Shown here in pieces: positions 11,401-23,189 of a stretch of DNA of 64,000 nucleotides; within the stretch, counting starts at the first letter, position 1; the number at the start of each line of letters is the position of its first letter. Position numbers and translations under genes: made by a program. The notes beneath the pieces were generated by a model. The model worked only from the letters and a program-made list of their open reading frames with translations. It had not been told where the DNA came from and searched no databases. The stretch comes from Eonycteris spelaea (Eukaryota; Chordata; Mammalia; Chiroptera; Pteropodidae). The stretch lies in the NCBI GenBank assembly GCA_003508835.1, contig PUFA01000081.1, positions 5,890,001-5,954,000 on the forward strand. Reading direction: 5' to 3'.

Positions 11401-11480
11401 GTCATTTCTACTTTTATTAGTCTTAAGTCATTAACTTCCCTAGGCTTCGGTTTTTCCTTTTGTGACGTGAGATGTTTGGA
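11400..11480 (+). repeat. MIR fragment
   Basis: 'cattaacttccctaggcttc' and 'ggtttttccttttgtgac' resemble the MIR centre in sense orientation, next to the antisense copy. Confidence 0.5.
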
Positions 11481-11824
11481 CATGACAACCTCTCAAGCCC
11501 CTTGCAAATTCACTGCTTGGTGCTCTTGCTCCTTCTCAATATGTCCAGGGTTGCCCCAGGCTAGTCACAGAGCTGGGCCTTCAAGCCAAAGGTCACTGCT
11601 TCCTCCACACCCTGACTTTCTTTGCACCTCTCTGATCTGGCTTCTAAGAAAAGGAGGTAGAGAAGGCTTCTAATCCTGTTCCATGCTCTTTCAGGCAGGA
11701 GAAACTGCTCCAGAAACCCCCATCCCAACCCCTACTGAGGTCTCATGCTTCTTCTCCCAACATCAAAAGGTGGGAGCATATAAACAGGCAGAGAAAGCCT
11801 GGTGTGTCAGGGTCTTGGCCTCAC

Positions 11825-11899
11825 ACTCACGTGCTCACGCGTGCTCTCACTCGCGCGCTCTCTCTCTCTCTTTCTCTCTGACACGCACACACACAATGT
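11825..11899. repeat. Compound microsatellite with CpG steps (CT/CG/CA)
   Basis: ACGTGCTCACGCGTGCTC is followed by CTCGCGCGCTCTCTCT and then ACGCACACACACA. This alternating and pyrimidine-rich tract contains at least six CpG in a CpG-poor region. Its make-up resembles the tract at 46270-46425. Confidence 0.8.
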
Positions 11900-11924
11900 A
11901 AAGTGGGTCTTTCTCTGACTTAGG

Positions 11925-12050
11925 ACTTAGAATATGCTAGGCACCATACTAAGAGCTTTATATCTATTCAATTCTTTAACCCCCACAACAGATGTGGAAA
12001 TCAGGCTCAGAGAGGCAAAGTCACTTTCCCAAAATCATGAAAACTGTGTT
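11925..12050 (-). repeat. MIR (antisense)
   Basis: 'atatgctaggcaccatacta' and 'ggctcagagaggcaaagtca' are MIR reverse-complement landmarks. Confidence 0.7.
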
Positions 12051-12139
12051 CTTGACCTCTGATGACTCATGGGCATCAAGGACCCCCACCAGTACTTATT
12101 TAAAGTAAACATGCTCTCCCCAACCAATCCTAGCAGGAG

Positions 12140-12225
12140 ACTAAGGGAGGTTAAAAGAAGAGAGAGGGAAGGAAGGAGAGTGAAAGAAGACAGGGAGGGA
12201 AAGACAGACAGGCAGAGATGGCTGA
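12140..12225. repeat. GA-rich low-complexity tract
   Basis: A run of AGAG, GGAAGG and GACAGACAG units. Confidence 0.75.
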
Positions 12226-12424
12226 AGTTGTTAGCCAGTGGTGCCTACAAGTAAGGAAATTACATAACCTGGTTTTCTGGTCTGACACCTATCCAGGCAA
12301 CGGCTAAGTTATTCCTTCCTTTTGCAGGGAGGAAATAGAATTTAAAAGAAAGAGAGTGGGCAGAGGGCTGGGGGCTTAGGAAAGGAATAAGCAAGTGCCC
12401 ATTGGTTAGGAGCATGCTAGTCCC

Positions 12425-12600
12425 CCAAGAAGCTCTTTTGACATATACTAACTTGTTTAATCCCCATGACAGCACTATGGGATAGGCACTTCATGATCCC
12501 CATTTGCAGCAGAGAAAATTGAAGTTCAGAAGAGTAAAATAATTCATCCACAGTGATGCAACAGTAAGTGTTCCCGAGTCTCATCTCTAATTAGCTCAGT
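12425..12600 (-). repeat. MIR (antisense)
   Basis: 'ttgtttaatccccatgac', 'cactatgggataggcac' and 'gatccccatttgcag' match MIR reverse complement. Confidence 0.75.
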
Positions 12601-12684
12601 ATCTTCAGTTTCCATGTTCACAAATTACCATTGTGGCACATAGTCCAGCAGTGCTAGTTGATGGGGGACAAAAGGAACATTGTA

Positions 12685-12795
12685 CTGTTAGGAGACCTGG
12701 TTTCCGGTGTCACTTCTGCCCCCCAGCAAATTCTTATCTTGGGCAGGTTCTTTCCTATCTCTCAGCCTATGTTTCTCCATTAATAAAATGGCCAG
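12685..12795 (+). repeat. MIR fragment
   Basis: 'gagacctggtttccggtg' and 'tctccattaataaaatggcc' match MIR. Confidence 0.6.
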
Positions 12796-12814
12796 ATTGA
12801 TATATATCATGAGC

Positions 12815-13130
12815 TCATGTAGTAGCAGCAGTAGCAGTAATATTAAAAGTAGAGTAGAAGTAGTAGCTGTAGTAATAGAAGTAACAGTAGGTGCAATAAT
12901 AATAGAAGTAGTAGTAATAGTAGGAGTAAGGGCATAATAGAAGAGGAAGAGGAGGAGAAGAAATAGTAAAAGTAATGATAAAGGAAATAGTATTAATAGA
13001 AGAAACCATAGTAGCAGCAGTAGTCCTAGTGATAGAAGCAGTAGCAGTGGTAATAGAATTAGTAGTAAAAGAAATAGTAGTGCTAGCAGTAGAAGAAGTC
13101 ATGGTAGGGGAGTGGTAGTAATAAAAAAAG
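12815..13130. repeat. Long degenerate TAG/CAG-type triplet tract
   Basis: About 315 bp built almost entirely of AGT/AGC/AAT-like triplets (GTAGCAGCAGTAGCAGTAAT and variants) with many substitutions. The 3-bp period holds one frame open, giving a 136-codon minus-strand frame rich in Tyr, Ser, Thr and Ile. This is a simple-repeat artefact, not a gene. Confidence 0.85.
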
Positions 13131-13189
13131 TCATCAAGGAAGGGAGGAGGTGGGAAAGGAAAGTTGCCAGCAGTCACCGGTGACCTCCC

Positions 13190-13345
13190 ATGCACCAGGC
13201 TCTGTGCAGAAAGCGTCTGGTGCATTCGCTCCTTACATCTTTCTTGTCAAACAGCTACCTATCATTATGCCCATTTTACAGATGGGAAAACTGAGACTTG
13301 GATATGTCGCCAGTGCAAGGAGGTGGCAGAGTCTGTACCATGATG
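13190..13345 (-). repeat. MIR (antisense)
   Basis: 'tatgcccattttacagatgg' and 'gaaaactgagacttgg' are the MIR core in reverse. Confidence 0.75.
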
Positions 13346-13844
13346 TTGCCTGTTACCAGAGCCCCCTACCAGGCCAGGTTGCCTCTAAGTCTTCCAGCAC
13401 AGGGCTCCAGAGGGAGTATCCTTTCAGCTTTTACAATGCTCATTCCAAAAGCCTCGCTACATCCAATGATTTGATCCTCTTGTCCTCTGAATTAGAAGGA
13501 AACTGAGAACTAACTTCCCTCAGATAAGGTTCTCTATAAATATTTTTCATGGAATGCCCTCTTTGCTTTGTTTTAAAGATCGGCATGAGACTGGTTGTCA
13601 CCCAACACTCTGTTGACATTTCCTTTTTAAAGAACATAACATACATTCTTGGGCTAGACTCAAATGTTCTTACATTTTTTTAAAACTATTTATGGAAAAA
13701 CATAGTAATTGGAAATGCTAGGTGGAAGTCCCGAGTTCTTTCTTCCTCTATGATAAAGGGCATAAATGTCAACCTTCTACAATTCTAGAATTACTCCCTT
13801 CTCCAGCCCCAGCCCTAAGGACTGGTACAAAGCTTCAGAATAAT

Positions 13845-14085
13845 AATAATTGAGAACATTAATTGAGCACTAAGTATATGTAAAGCACCATATAAAGCAT
13901 TTTATATGAATCATTTTCATTAATTCTCACCATAACCTTATGAGACAGGGTGTTGCCATCAGCCCCATTTTATAGATGGTGAAACTAAAGTGCCCGAGCT
14001 TTAGGAAAAATTCCTAAAGCCACAAGTAAGTGACAGAGGAGCAATCTTAAACACAGGCCTCTTTGAATCCAAATCAGATCCCAGA
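13845..14085 (-). repeat. MIR (antisense), near full length
   Basis: 'taattgagcactaagtatat', 'ccataaccttatgagac' and 'gccccattttatagatgg', with the Box-side end at 'tttgaatccaaatcagat'. Confidence 0.85.
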
Positions 14086-14244
14086 CTGACTGAGAGTAGC
14101 TACAAATAACAGCTAAGGGAATTTAAATAACTCCAGAGAGACTGAAAACTTCATTCACCACCTGCCCTAAAAGAAAAAAGCCTTGAGAGGTCGCTGGCAG
14201 CTACCTAAGTAAGATGAGGAGGGAGAGGCTCTGAATACTCACAG

Positions 14245-14690
14245 TCACACATTCATTGTTTATTCAACAAACATGTACTAATCACCTGGAATACCAGGCA
14301 AATCCCTAGGAACTGGGGATATAATGGGAACCAAGACAGACACAGTCTCTGCCCTCAGGAGCTCACAGTGGGAGAGACAGCAGTCAATAGACAATTACAT
14401 TCAGTAGAAGAAATGACACACACATAGGTTAATATAAAGGAACCTGCCAGGTGCCCTGATACAGCCTAGGGGAGGAGAATATAGTCAAGGAAGGCTTCCT
14501 AGAAGAGGTGACACTGAACTGCTATTTGAAGGGCAAACAGAAGTTAGCCAGGTAGATAAGTATGGCTAGGAAATAGTTTTCTGGACATAGAGAGAGGCAC
14601 ATACAAAGACCTGGAAGAAAGAGAGAGCAAGGCAAGAATGGGGAAATTCAGACAGTATGGATGGATGGTGGAGATAGAGGCCTTGGTTCA
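14245..14690 (-). repeat. L2 3' region (antisense)
   Basis: 'cattgtttattcaacaaac', 'ggaactggggatataatgg', 'tctctgccctcaggagctca' and 'aggaaggcttcctagaagag' are the reverse complement of L2, in consensus order over about 445 bp. Confidence 0.85.
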
Positions 14691-14699
14691 TGGGGGCTG

Positions 14700-15090
14700 G
14701 GTGATATGAGCCACTACAGTCATGCAACTAAGAACTAAGTCTCCCAGTTCTGGGAGCAGTTCCAAGCTCACTCTCTAGTTATCATCAGGGTCTCGTGAAA
14801 GTTAAAAGAGAGAATGTCCAGACAGTAGTTAAATTTCAAACGCAAATAAATATTGACTTTTCAATTTTTACTTATCATTATCAAATGAATCTCACTATCA
14901 CCAATAAGTCAGTCCTCTGGAGTCCAGTCACCCAAGTGTCCAAGCCCACACAATGAAAAACCAGACACAGATCATGGTGCCCTCACTCTATATGGACTTA
15001 TCTGGTTGGGCTGGACAATCTCTCCAGGAGACACACTACTGCCAATCCATGCATCTGTGTTAATTGAGCATCTGCATCTGTCAGAAACCC
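14700..15090. other. Unassigned intergenic sequence
   Basis: No gene or named repeat. Confidence 0.35.
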
Positions 15091-15109
15091 TACAATTGTG
15101 AGCAACAGA

Positions 15110-15415
15110 AAACCTAATCCAAAGTCTTAGATCATAAGGAAACTTATTATTTCACATATCAGGAAGTCTAGAGGACCCGAGTCACTTAATTCAGTAGCTC
15201 GATAATGTCATAATGTTCCAGATATCCTCCCCCACATTTTTTCTCTACCATTGTCTTGCTACAGCTCCTGGTGTCTCACACAGAAATAATATCAATCAGA
15301 AGAAAAGGGACTTTTCTTGCCCTATTGTTTGTTATATCCCAAAGTACCTCCCCCAGAGGATATCCGTTCACATCTCATTGGCCAGAAATTGGTCATATAC
15401 CTTTTATAATTAGGC
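15110..15415. repeat. Unassigned ancient interspersed repeat (family A)
   Basis: The segment has 'ggaaacttattatttcacat', 'aagaaaagggacttttcttg' and 'ctcattggccagaaattgg'. It shares layout with 7415-7690 and 15765-16085. Confidence 0.45.
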
Positions 15416-15579
15416 CAAAATTTGGCTTAAAAGAAAAAGAATTGTTTAGACTGGATTCACCTTGGGGAACAGAGAAAGTGCCTGGCCCATAGTTCTTTGG
15501 AGAGGACAAAAGTAAATCCTTATGGGCTCTGTTAGCCATGAAAGGTAGGGATGGATGAAAAATGGATATGGGTCATTGT

Positions 15580-15640
15580 CTGCTGTAGTGGCATGTATCT
15601 GGCATACAGTAGGCATTCCATATATGCTTTTTGAATGAGG
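15580..15640 (+). repeat. L2/MIR tail fragment
   Basis: 'ctggcatacagtaggcattc' followed by 'tttttgaatgagg' is an L2-type 3' end. Confidence 0.55.
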
Positions 15641-15764
15641 AGAAGGAACAAGCAAGTTACAAGAGGTGGGACAGCAAAATGGCTGTGGCCATATATTCAA
15701 TACAACCCTTTGAGTTTTAAGAAATAGACACTCAATTCAAAACTAGTTTCATAGAAAAAATAAA

Positions 15765-16085
15765 TTATATTTATTGGTTCATATAACAGAATTCTGAGGC
15801 TGTATTGGCTTTAGGACATGGCTGGATTCAGGTATTCAAATAAATGCTACCTCAGTTTGTCTCTCAATTCTGTTATTCACAAGATGATCAACAGCAACTG
15901 CAGGCCCCAGTGCTCTGAGCTCAACAATCCCAAGAGAAAGACGGTTCTCTGCTCAACGTTCCAGCGCAAGTCCCTGATCTGATGCTCAATGGCTCAGACC
16001 ATGTGCTCATCCCTGACCCCATCTCTGTAACCATGAAGAGGCTAATTGGTCAGCTCCAGATCACATGACTATCGGGTCTAGGTCA
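15765..16085. repeat. Unassigned ancient interspersed repeat (family A)
   Basis: The order of landmarks 'atttattggttcatataaca', 'gacatggctggattcagg', 'agagaaagacggttctctgc' and 'aattggtcagctccagatca' is typical of a mammalian-wide repeat I know by pattern but cannot name. Confidence 0.5.
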
Positions 16086-16089
16086 AATG

Positions 16090-16820
16090 ACCATGCCATT
16101 GGCAGGGGAAGGGGAGGAGCAAAAGGGAACATGGAGGCAGGGCAGGCACAGGGTAAAGGCTGAAGAAAGGATGTGACTTGGCTCCCTTTGGCACTTTCCA
16201 TTGTTTCCTCACATCTTACACCTGATTCTTCTTTGGTAGGAAACAACTGAACAGTCTGTTCATTTTGAAAGTCTCCTCTCCTTGCTAAACAACAAAAAGC
16301 ACTTCCAAGAATCATTGTGAACCAAGAGCAGAGCAAAGTTCATGTTTAATGAATGGAAACTGACAGTCTTCAAATGATCTCAGTGGTAAAAACCTCAGTT
16401 CACCTAAGTTTAGAAAGGGAACACAGGAGATTATTAATAAAGTTGTGTTTTTAATGGCCACAGTAAAATAGAGAGGGAAACATAATTAGTGCCATTTGGT
16501 TAAAATGTAACCATTGAATCACTGGCCGTTTTGTTCAGATGGAAAACAGTAGGGACAGAGCCAGAGCAGAAACAAACACAGCAGGCATGTCCTAACAATG
16601 CACAACCTAAGTTACATTACAAGATGCCTGTCCATTTGGAAAAGGAGTTGGGTTGAACACGTGAGTGAGTTTTATGTAATTTGGAACTGACAATAAACGC
16701 ACTAACTTTAGGAGGATTTCCAAGATGAGGCCCTCCGGCATGAGCCCGTAGGAGGCAGCAAATGTCATGGCTCACTGGGGTGATTATATTTCAAACATAA
16801 GAACATAATGCAGTGTAGTT
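16090..16820. other. Repeat-poor sequence
   Basis: No named repeat over about 730 bp and no exon. It is one of several repeat-poor stretches that could hold conserved regulatory sequence. Confidence 0.4.
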
Positions 16821-16824
16821 TCAG

Positions 16825-17075
16825 TGGGACATATTTTTTGGCCCAATTTTCCAACCATAAGACTTTTGCTCTTGCTGCTCTTCCCACCTGGAATGCCACT
16901 CCCTGTGATCTCTATGAGGCTGGCTCATGCTTGGCCTTCAGATCTCTACTTAAATGTTACCTCACTGGAGAGGCCTAACCACACAATCTACTTTAAATGG
17001 CACAATGTGAGTCCTCAGCATCTCACCAGCTGCTATGTGTGTGGTTTATTGGCATGTTTATAGATTCGTTGACAT
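16825..17075 (+). repeat. L2 fragment
   Basis: 'cccacctggaatgccactcc', 'cttcagatctctacttaaat' and 'gttacctcactggagaggcc' are L2 3' landmarks in order. Confidence 0.8.
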
Positions 17076-17229
17076 TCTCTCTCAAGAATGGCCCCACATG
17101 GGCCGAACCCTGATCCATTCTCAGTCACTGGTATATGGCCAGTGCCTCCACCAGCAAATGGCACAGCATCGGCATTCGGATATTTGCTGAAAAGATGAAA
17201 TTATCATCTCTGGTCTCTTCTCCCTAATA

Positions 17230-17870
17230 CTTAGCTCAGGAAGGGGCCATAGCAGATTCCTCGCTCCTGTAACCTTTTTGTGCCTCCAAACCCTTACATA
17301 AACTGTTCCCTCTATTGGTGTGCACATCCTGTCCTACTCTCAGCCTCCTGGGGAACCTAATGAACCCCATTCATGCTTCATGGCCTACGTCAATATCATC
17401 ATCCTGCTGTGCTTGCCTCAACCCTCATGTCAGCCTGTGACAGAGCCATTCTTCCACTGCCCAAGTCAATGCTCCTGCTTCTCTCTGCACCCAGGAAGGT
17501 GATGGAAGAGCATGATAGAAAAAGCACTCAGTCACATGTGTGAATCTTGGCTCCAATGCTTATTAGCTATGGTTGCTCAAGAAAACGTTTCACTTTTCTG
17601 GGCCTCAGTTTCCTCATCTAAAAAATTGAGATATAGCATCAACTAACAAAATTTCTGGGAAGATTGAATGAAATTAACTACATAGAAAATGTCCATCCAG
17701 CCCAGTGCCTTACACCACTGTTTTAGAATTTCAGTATTATTGTGTGCTGAAAGACTGTGAATTCTTCAGGGGAGGAACAACATGTGTCTCTTTGTATTCT
17801 CGTGTCTTACATTTTGTCTTGAACATAGTAGGTACTCAACAAATACCTATTGAATTAAATTGAATGCCAT
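17230..17870 (+). repeat. L2 copy interrupted by a MIR
   Basis: The L2-like segment begins near 17230 and runs to about 17505. The 3' tail resumes at about 17740 ('gactgtgaattcttcagg', 'gaacatagtaggtactcaac'). Between them lies a MIR, so the MIR probably inserted into the L2. Confidence 0.65.
17510..17725 (+). repeat. MIR nested in L2
   Basis: 'gaatcttggctccaatgctt', 'tctgggcctcagtttcctca' and 'gaagattgaatgaaatt' match MIR. Confidence 0.8.
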
Positions 17871-17874
17871 TCCA

Positions 17875-19180
17875 ACACGAACTAGGCATTTGAGTGGCTT
17901 CTGTATTCCTCCTTGACCCGCAGTTCTCTAGAGAAAGCACACACATATGGTTCACATCTTAAGCAAAATTTCAAGAGTAAATGTTGCCAGCCATGAGAAA
18001 ATAACTATGCCCTGTATTCCCACACCAAACAGAATTGTTTTTAATCAAGTGTCTAGTCTGCACTCTGCCCTTCTAACCCATGTTTATTAGTGTGAGCGAT
18101 CAAGAGGTTACTAAGAAACACTGCAGAGGGAGGAAAAACATTTGGTAGTATCTGAGCTTTTCATCCCTCTCTGAAATGGATGTATCTTCACATTTCTCAA
18201 GCAGAGATCTATGTCAACAAAGTCAACAAAGGGCCACAGAAGAGATACATGCTAACAAAATATTATTTGCTTCCCTGGTTTTTAGTGTTTTCCACAAGAG
18301 CTTTCAGCTCCCAGAGTCCCAAAATTTGCAAATTCCTATCCGAACCCACAACTTCACCACTCACTCAGGCACCAGCCATTTTCTCAGACACCTAAGGTGG
18401 CTCCAGCATCTCATTCCAAGTTCTGACTACGCTTTCTTTTTTCCAACATTATGAATGTGCTTCTTTTTAAAACATATTTTTCTTGGAAAGATCTGTATGT
18501 CCTCATTACAGTCTTTCAGACTTCAACAGAGCATAATATGCCCCTTAAAAAGTCAACCACACTGATTGAATAGCTCCAGTGCATACATTTAACAGGAAGG
18601 CAATGAAATCTGTTACGTCGTTCAAAGATGGTAGTAAGGTTGAAAAGGGAAGGCAGTTATGGGTTAGGAGGTTACAGATATGCCATCTGGGGACCCTTCT
18701 TCATTCAGCAAGTTGTCATTTACTTGGAATATCTCCTCCATTCCACGGATTTTAGGCATGTTTTCTTATTCAATGGAAAAATAAAAGGAATAGGTCATTG
18801 AGACCTTTCATTTTTCTCATTCCTGTCATTATAAACATGAAGAAACTGCCCTCTTTTAAAATGCTACTGAGTTAGGGCAGCCCAGGGATATTTCAAGCCT
18901 GCATTCTGGCCATTTCTCTCTGTTTTATGTGGCTTCCTGCTCTCATATCCGATGAAAATAGCTCTTTCCATAGCAACACCACATAGAGATATGGCAGGTT
19001 TTGGTTTCTTTTTTAAAGCAATACTGTTTATCTTGAAACTGAACAAAAATTTCCCCCTTTTTCTCTCCTCAATCACACCAGTGTTGGCAGACTCTCTCAA
19101 AGGGCATGTGAGGACACCTTCGCCATCTGCACCCAGGGATTGCAGTCCTTGCTCTAGTCCCCCAAATGACACTAATCCTG
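17875..19180. other. Unassigned, repeat-poor sequence
   Basis: About 1.3 kb without a recognised repeat. Its short open frames have no family resemblance. Confidence 0.4.
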
Positions 19181-19184
19181 TATA

Positions 19185-19335
19185 CTTGATTTTTATTTTT
19201 TTATTTTTTATAAAAGTATTGGGGTGACACTGGTGAACAAAATCAAGTACGTTTCAAGTATACAATTCAACAATGTGTTATATATATCGCATTGTGTGTT
19301 TACCGCCCAAAGTTAGATTTCCTTCCGTCACCATA
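19185..19335 (-). mobile_element. L1 3' tail (antisense), 5' truncated
   Basis: A T-rich run (the reverse of a poly-A tail) is followed by 'tattggggtgacactggtg', 'atcgcattgtgtgtttacc' and 'ccttccgtcaccat'. This 3' UTR type is familiar from bat and other laurasiatherian L1s. Confidence 0.75.
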
Positions 19336-19339
19336 AGAA

Positions 19340-20350
19340 AATGGTTTTTAACTTTGAGTCCTCAAGTTCAAGTGCTGAGCTTGGTATTCAAGGCCATTTT
19401 CACGATTGGCCCAGCGTGCTTCTAAATTTTCATGTCCTAACACTGCCTACCTTTTACATGACATGCTAATAATACCAAGCTGCTTATCTGGAACCCAAAC
19501 GTACCTGGACTTTCCTGGCTAGCTCACCACCATATGATAGTCAAGTTCAAGACATCACTTCCTGCTAAATACACACATGCTTACATACACATAAATACAA
19601 ATACATTTGCCCTCAAATACACTCCCTATAGCATTCAGACAGTAAAGTAGAATTTTACTGAAGGCCTATAGAGAGGAAACTGAAGAAAGGTATTAAACTG
19701 TACATCACTTGTCCAAATCCTCTAGTAATTCCTTTTAAAGTATTTTCTCAAAGTACCTTTCTGCATGATAACTGTCAAGTACATCTCTCCCTCTTTATGA
19801 AAAAATTCTTCTCCAACTAAAGTTAACTCTTTCTCCTCACACCACCCTCAGCTCAAATATCCACTGAACAAAATAAGAATCAGAAAACTAGCCAACAGAT
19901 TTCAGTGAAACAAGACCATTAGGCGGAGCCTGATGACCCAGCATTCCTAGTGAGTTCTGGGTTGGGTAGAGGTAGGTGCTGAAGCTCAATTCACTGTGTA
20001 GAGTTTACGGATACATCAGGCAGTCCTGACTCCATGGGTGCACATGCTGTTCCCTCTTCCTGGAATGTCCTTCTAACACTGCCTATCTGATGAGCTATTT
20101 AAAGAATCAAGGCCCAGGTCAAGAATCACTACTTTGAGAAACTCTGGGATTTCAGACATCTTTCTTCATCCAAAGGCAAAAAATGGATATCCAGAGCTGA
20201 GCACTCTGACTTAGCACTATTACATGACTTGTTCACACATCCCTTGGCCTTTTATACCATAAATTCTTCAAAGAGACAGTCTTCGTATCTGAATCTCAGT
20301 TCAGCACAGTGCCCAGTAGATAATATAAATATACCAATAAATGTTTGTCA
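19340..20350 (+). repeat. L2, patchy
   Basis: L2-like pieces appear at 19370-19560 ('aggccattttcacgattggc') and 20040-20350 ('catgctgttccctcttcctg', 'gcacagtgcccagtagataa'). The segment between them (19565-20035) is too diverged to assign. Confidence 0.6.
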
Positions 20351-20454
20351 GGTGGAATTTCATTTTTACCACACACCTGAGAGTTAGACGGAATGGGTGT
20401 ATAGGTGAATAGAAATCACTGGATGAATTATTTTCCTTTCTAAGCCACAGGATA

Positions 20455-20560
20455 TATTATGTGTGTGCTATAAGCACTTCCCATGCATTAACTCTTTTAA
20501 TTATCACAATAATCCTATGACGTGAACACTATTATGATCTATATTTTACAGATGGTGAAG
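20455..20560 (-). repeat. MIR fragment (antisense)
   Basis: 'ttaactcttttaattatcac' and 'atattttacagatggtgaag' match MIR reverse complement. Confidence 0.6.
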
Positions 20561-20599
20561 TTGACCTTTAAATTTCTCTTCCATAAATTTCTTTATTGT

Positions 20600-20945
20600 T
20601 CAAATATTTGTTGCCCACCCTGGGAGGCTCCTCTCTGTAGCAGGATTACACATTCAGGCATGGCTACATGTCTTGCTTTGTTCTGTGAAAAGTAATAAGT
20701 GATATGTGTTATTTCCAAAGCTGCAAGAACCAGCAGGTGGTATGTCCTGTCTCTTTTTCCCCTGCCCTATGGTCAGCCTCTGCCCCATCACCCTGGGTCC
20801 TAAAGTAAAGGTGATGTGGAACAGAATGCAGCTGAGTCCTATAATCAAATAGCACAGCAAAAAAAAAACCTTTGTTTTTTGTAAGCCTCCGAGATTTAGG
20901 GGTCATTTTTTTTTTTATCTCAGCATAACCTAGCTTAAGTTGACG
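20600..20945 (+). mobile_element. MLT1-like LTR (ERVL-MaLR), 3' part
   Basis: 'gaaccagcaggtggtatgtc', 'gggtcctaaagtaaaggtga', 'aacctttgttttttgtaagc' and a 'cagcataacctagct' end resemble MaLR LTRs. It is an old solo-LTR-like fragment with no viral genes next to it. Confidence 0.55.
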
Positions 20946-21039
20946 AATGAACTCCACAAACCTAGTCTTTTTTTGATGAATGAGATTAATATTAATCTAT
21001 CCACATAAGCTATGAATCTTGAATTTTTGTCTCTGCTGC

Positions 21040-21545
21040 CCCTTCTCTCTTCCCTCTACCACACCTGCTACCCCAAAATGCACAATCTGCCAGTGCACTT
21101 CCTAAATCTCCCTGTAATGGAAAGTCTCCATTTCTTCTTCATCTGCGATTCCACCGCTTAAGTTAGGCCACCATCATCTCTCCCCTTAAGTGTTTCTTCT
21201 AATTTATCTCTCTTTATCCCTCGACTATGGAAATGATATTTCTGAACTCCCCAGCCCCACACTCTACCAGCCTCTCTGCCCTCCATTCTCTATCTCACTA
21301 TTCAAAAGTCACTTCCTGGGGAAGCCTCCAGGAACCCCATAGTTTGGGCCTGGCACCTAATTAAATGCTTTCATTGGACCACATACTTCCCTTTCATAAT
21401 ATTACTCATGGTTGTAATTTTACATGTATTTATAGGATTATTTTATAAAGCTGCTTCCCCAACTAGACCATAAGCTTCATGTTAATGAGAATTATGCCAA
21501 ATTTATCTGAATACCCAGCAATTTCTGAAACATGGCAGATGCTCA
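21040..21545 (+). repeat. L2
   Basis: 'cctggggaagcctccaggaa', 'ctagaccataagcttcatgt', 'atacccagcaatttctgaaa' and the terminal 'gaaggaatgaatga' follow the L2 3' end. Confidence 0.75.
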
Positions 21546-22240
21546 TATAAAATGAAGGAATGAATGAACATGTGAAATGAAGACACTTTCCACGTGGATA
21601 TTCTAGGGGTCTCTATAACGCTTAGGAAATACACTGACTTGCTATTCCTATTAAGCAGGAAAAAAGACAACTTTCCCCATTCAATGTGTTGTGTCAGAAA
21701 ACCCCAGATACCACAGCAGTAATATTTTGTCAGTGTTTCCAAAGATCCTTTCATATGTGCTCCCACCACTTAAGCCCTCTGGCCACGTACATAAATCAAA
21801 CTCCGGATTCCTCTGGACACTGACCCTGGGCCACAGGCAAATAAGATGAATGTGAGTACTGACAAGTAGGACTTGGTCTCTGCAGTCTCAAAGTTAACTT
21901 GGTCTTGAGCTAAAATGGACTGTTTGTCTCTGGGAATATGTGCGGATGGGAACCAGAAATGGAGCTCTGGCTGATATTTTCTCTCAGCAACTGGCTAGGC
22001 CTCTGCATGGTCTGGGCAGTTTCATATAAACAGTACCAGAAGCCCACAGTGGGGCTCCTGTGTTTTTCTAGGCCACTGGTTGTGGCATTGGCTGTGCCAC
22101 TGTTCTTACTGATGGTGGTCTGACGAAGGAAGGCTGGGCCAGCTGCCAAGAGATGCTCTACGATTGGTAAGGCTGTTTATTTCACAGAGTTCCAACCTGA
22201 GTTCTAGAAAATGACTTCACTGAAGTTCACAGGACAGGGG
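21546..22240. other. Unassigned intergenic sequence
   Basis: No repeat or exon recognised. Two overlapping opposite-strand frames of 60-79 codons at 21910-22149 have no coding support. Confidence 0.4.
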
Positions 22241-22249
22241 AGCCCAACC

Positions 22250-22505
22250 GTGAGCAGCATCATACAATGGGGAAAAAAAACAAGTTTTGCCCATGCTCTT
22301 GGGTTCAAATCTCAGCATAGTCACTTACCAGTGATATAAAATTGGGCAAGGCACTGGATTTTTCTGAGCCTTAGCATCTTTATCTTTTGAATGTGGAGCA
22401 AGGTAAGGAGAATTCTTTCTACTACCTCTGGGATAACTAAATGATGTAATTCATATAAAGCATCTAGCACATAGTAGGCACTCAATAAACATTTACAGCT
22501 CCTCT
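22250..22505 (+). repeat. MIR, near full length
   Basis: 'ttgggttcaaatctcagcat', 'gggcaaggcactggattttt' and 'catagtaggcactcaataaa' match MIR from core to tail. Confidence 0.85.
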
Positions 22506-22789
22506 TTATCTCTAATCCTTCTTCGAATTTAATAGCAGAGTGAAAGCCTCAGTTTTTATCTAAATAAGAGAGTGATTCTTTGAACCTCGTACTCTCATCC
22601 TCACTTTAGTGAAAAAAATAAAATATTTTTTGTTACTTTAGTAGTATGGACAATTGGGGGTGAACTTTATGAAAACCAATGGAACCTTACATAAATAACT
22701 GAATATTGAGAGGTATCTCCTCCTATTGCAGAAGCAATAATATCAATGTCTATCTCTTCTTGATGCCTACCAGGGGCCAGGTACCGAGT

Positions 22790-22995
22790 TGAGAAATCTG
22801 CATCTCTGCTAGCAGTGGGACCTTGGACAAATCACCTATCTATGCTACCATAGCATCTACTGTAGATAAGGATAATAATGATATCTTCATCATAAGGTTG
22901 CTTTGAAGATTAAGTGAAATAGAATATATCACTTAGGTTAGCTTAGAACTGTATGCATTGTAAATGTTCATAAATAGTAGCTATTGCTTTTATCC
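22790..22995 (+). repeat. MIR
   Basis: 'gggaccttggacaaatcacc', 'gataaggataataatgat' and 'aggttgctttgaagattaag'. Confidence 0.75.
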
Positions 22996-23189
22996 ATGAC
23001 CATGCTAGAACAAGTATGCTGGCTCCCATGAGCAGATTACATTCTTCCCAACTCAGAGTTAGTGACATTGCATACATAGCATGAAATCAGCTACAGTGAA
23101 CGTATTTACACCATGGAAATCAGAAAACACTACAAATGAGGGCTTTTTATTTTCAAAGAGCATGTTAATTACCAACATGCCACACTAAT

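Noticed and set aside
12815..13225. 136-codon Tyr/Ser/Thr/Ile-rich minus-strand frame
   Set aside because: Product of a triplet simple repeat that keeps one frame open.
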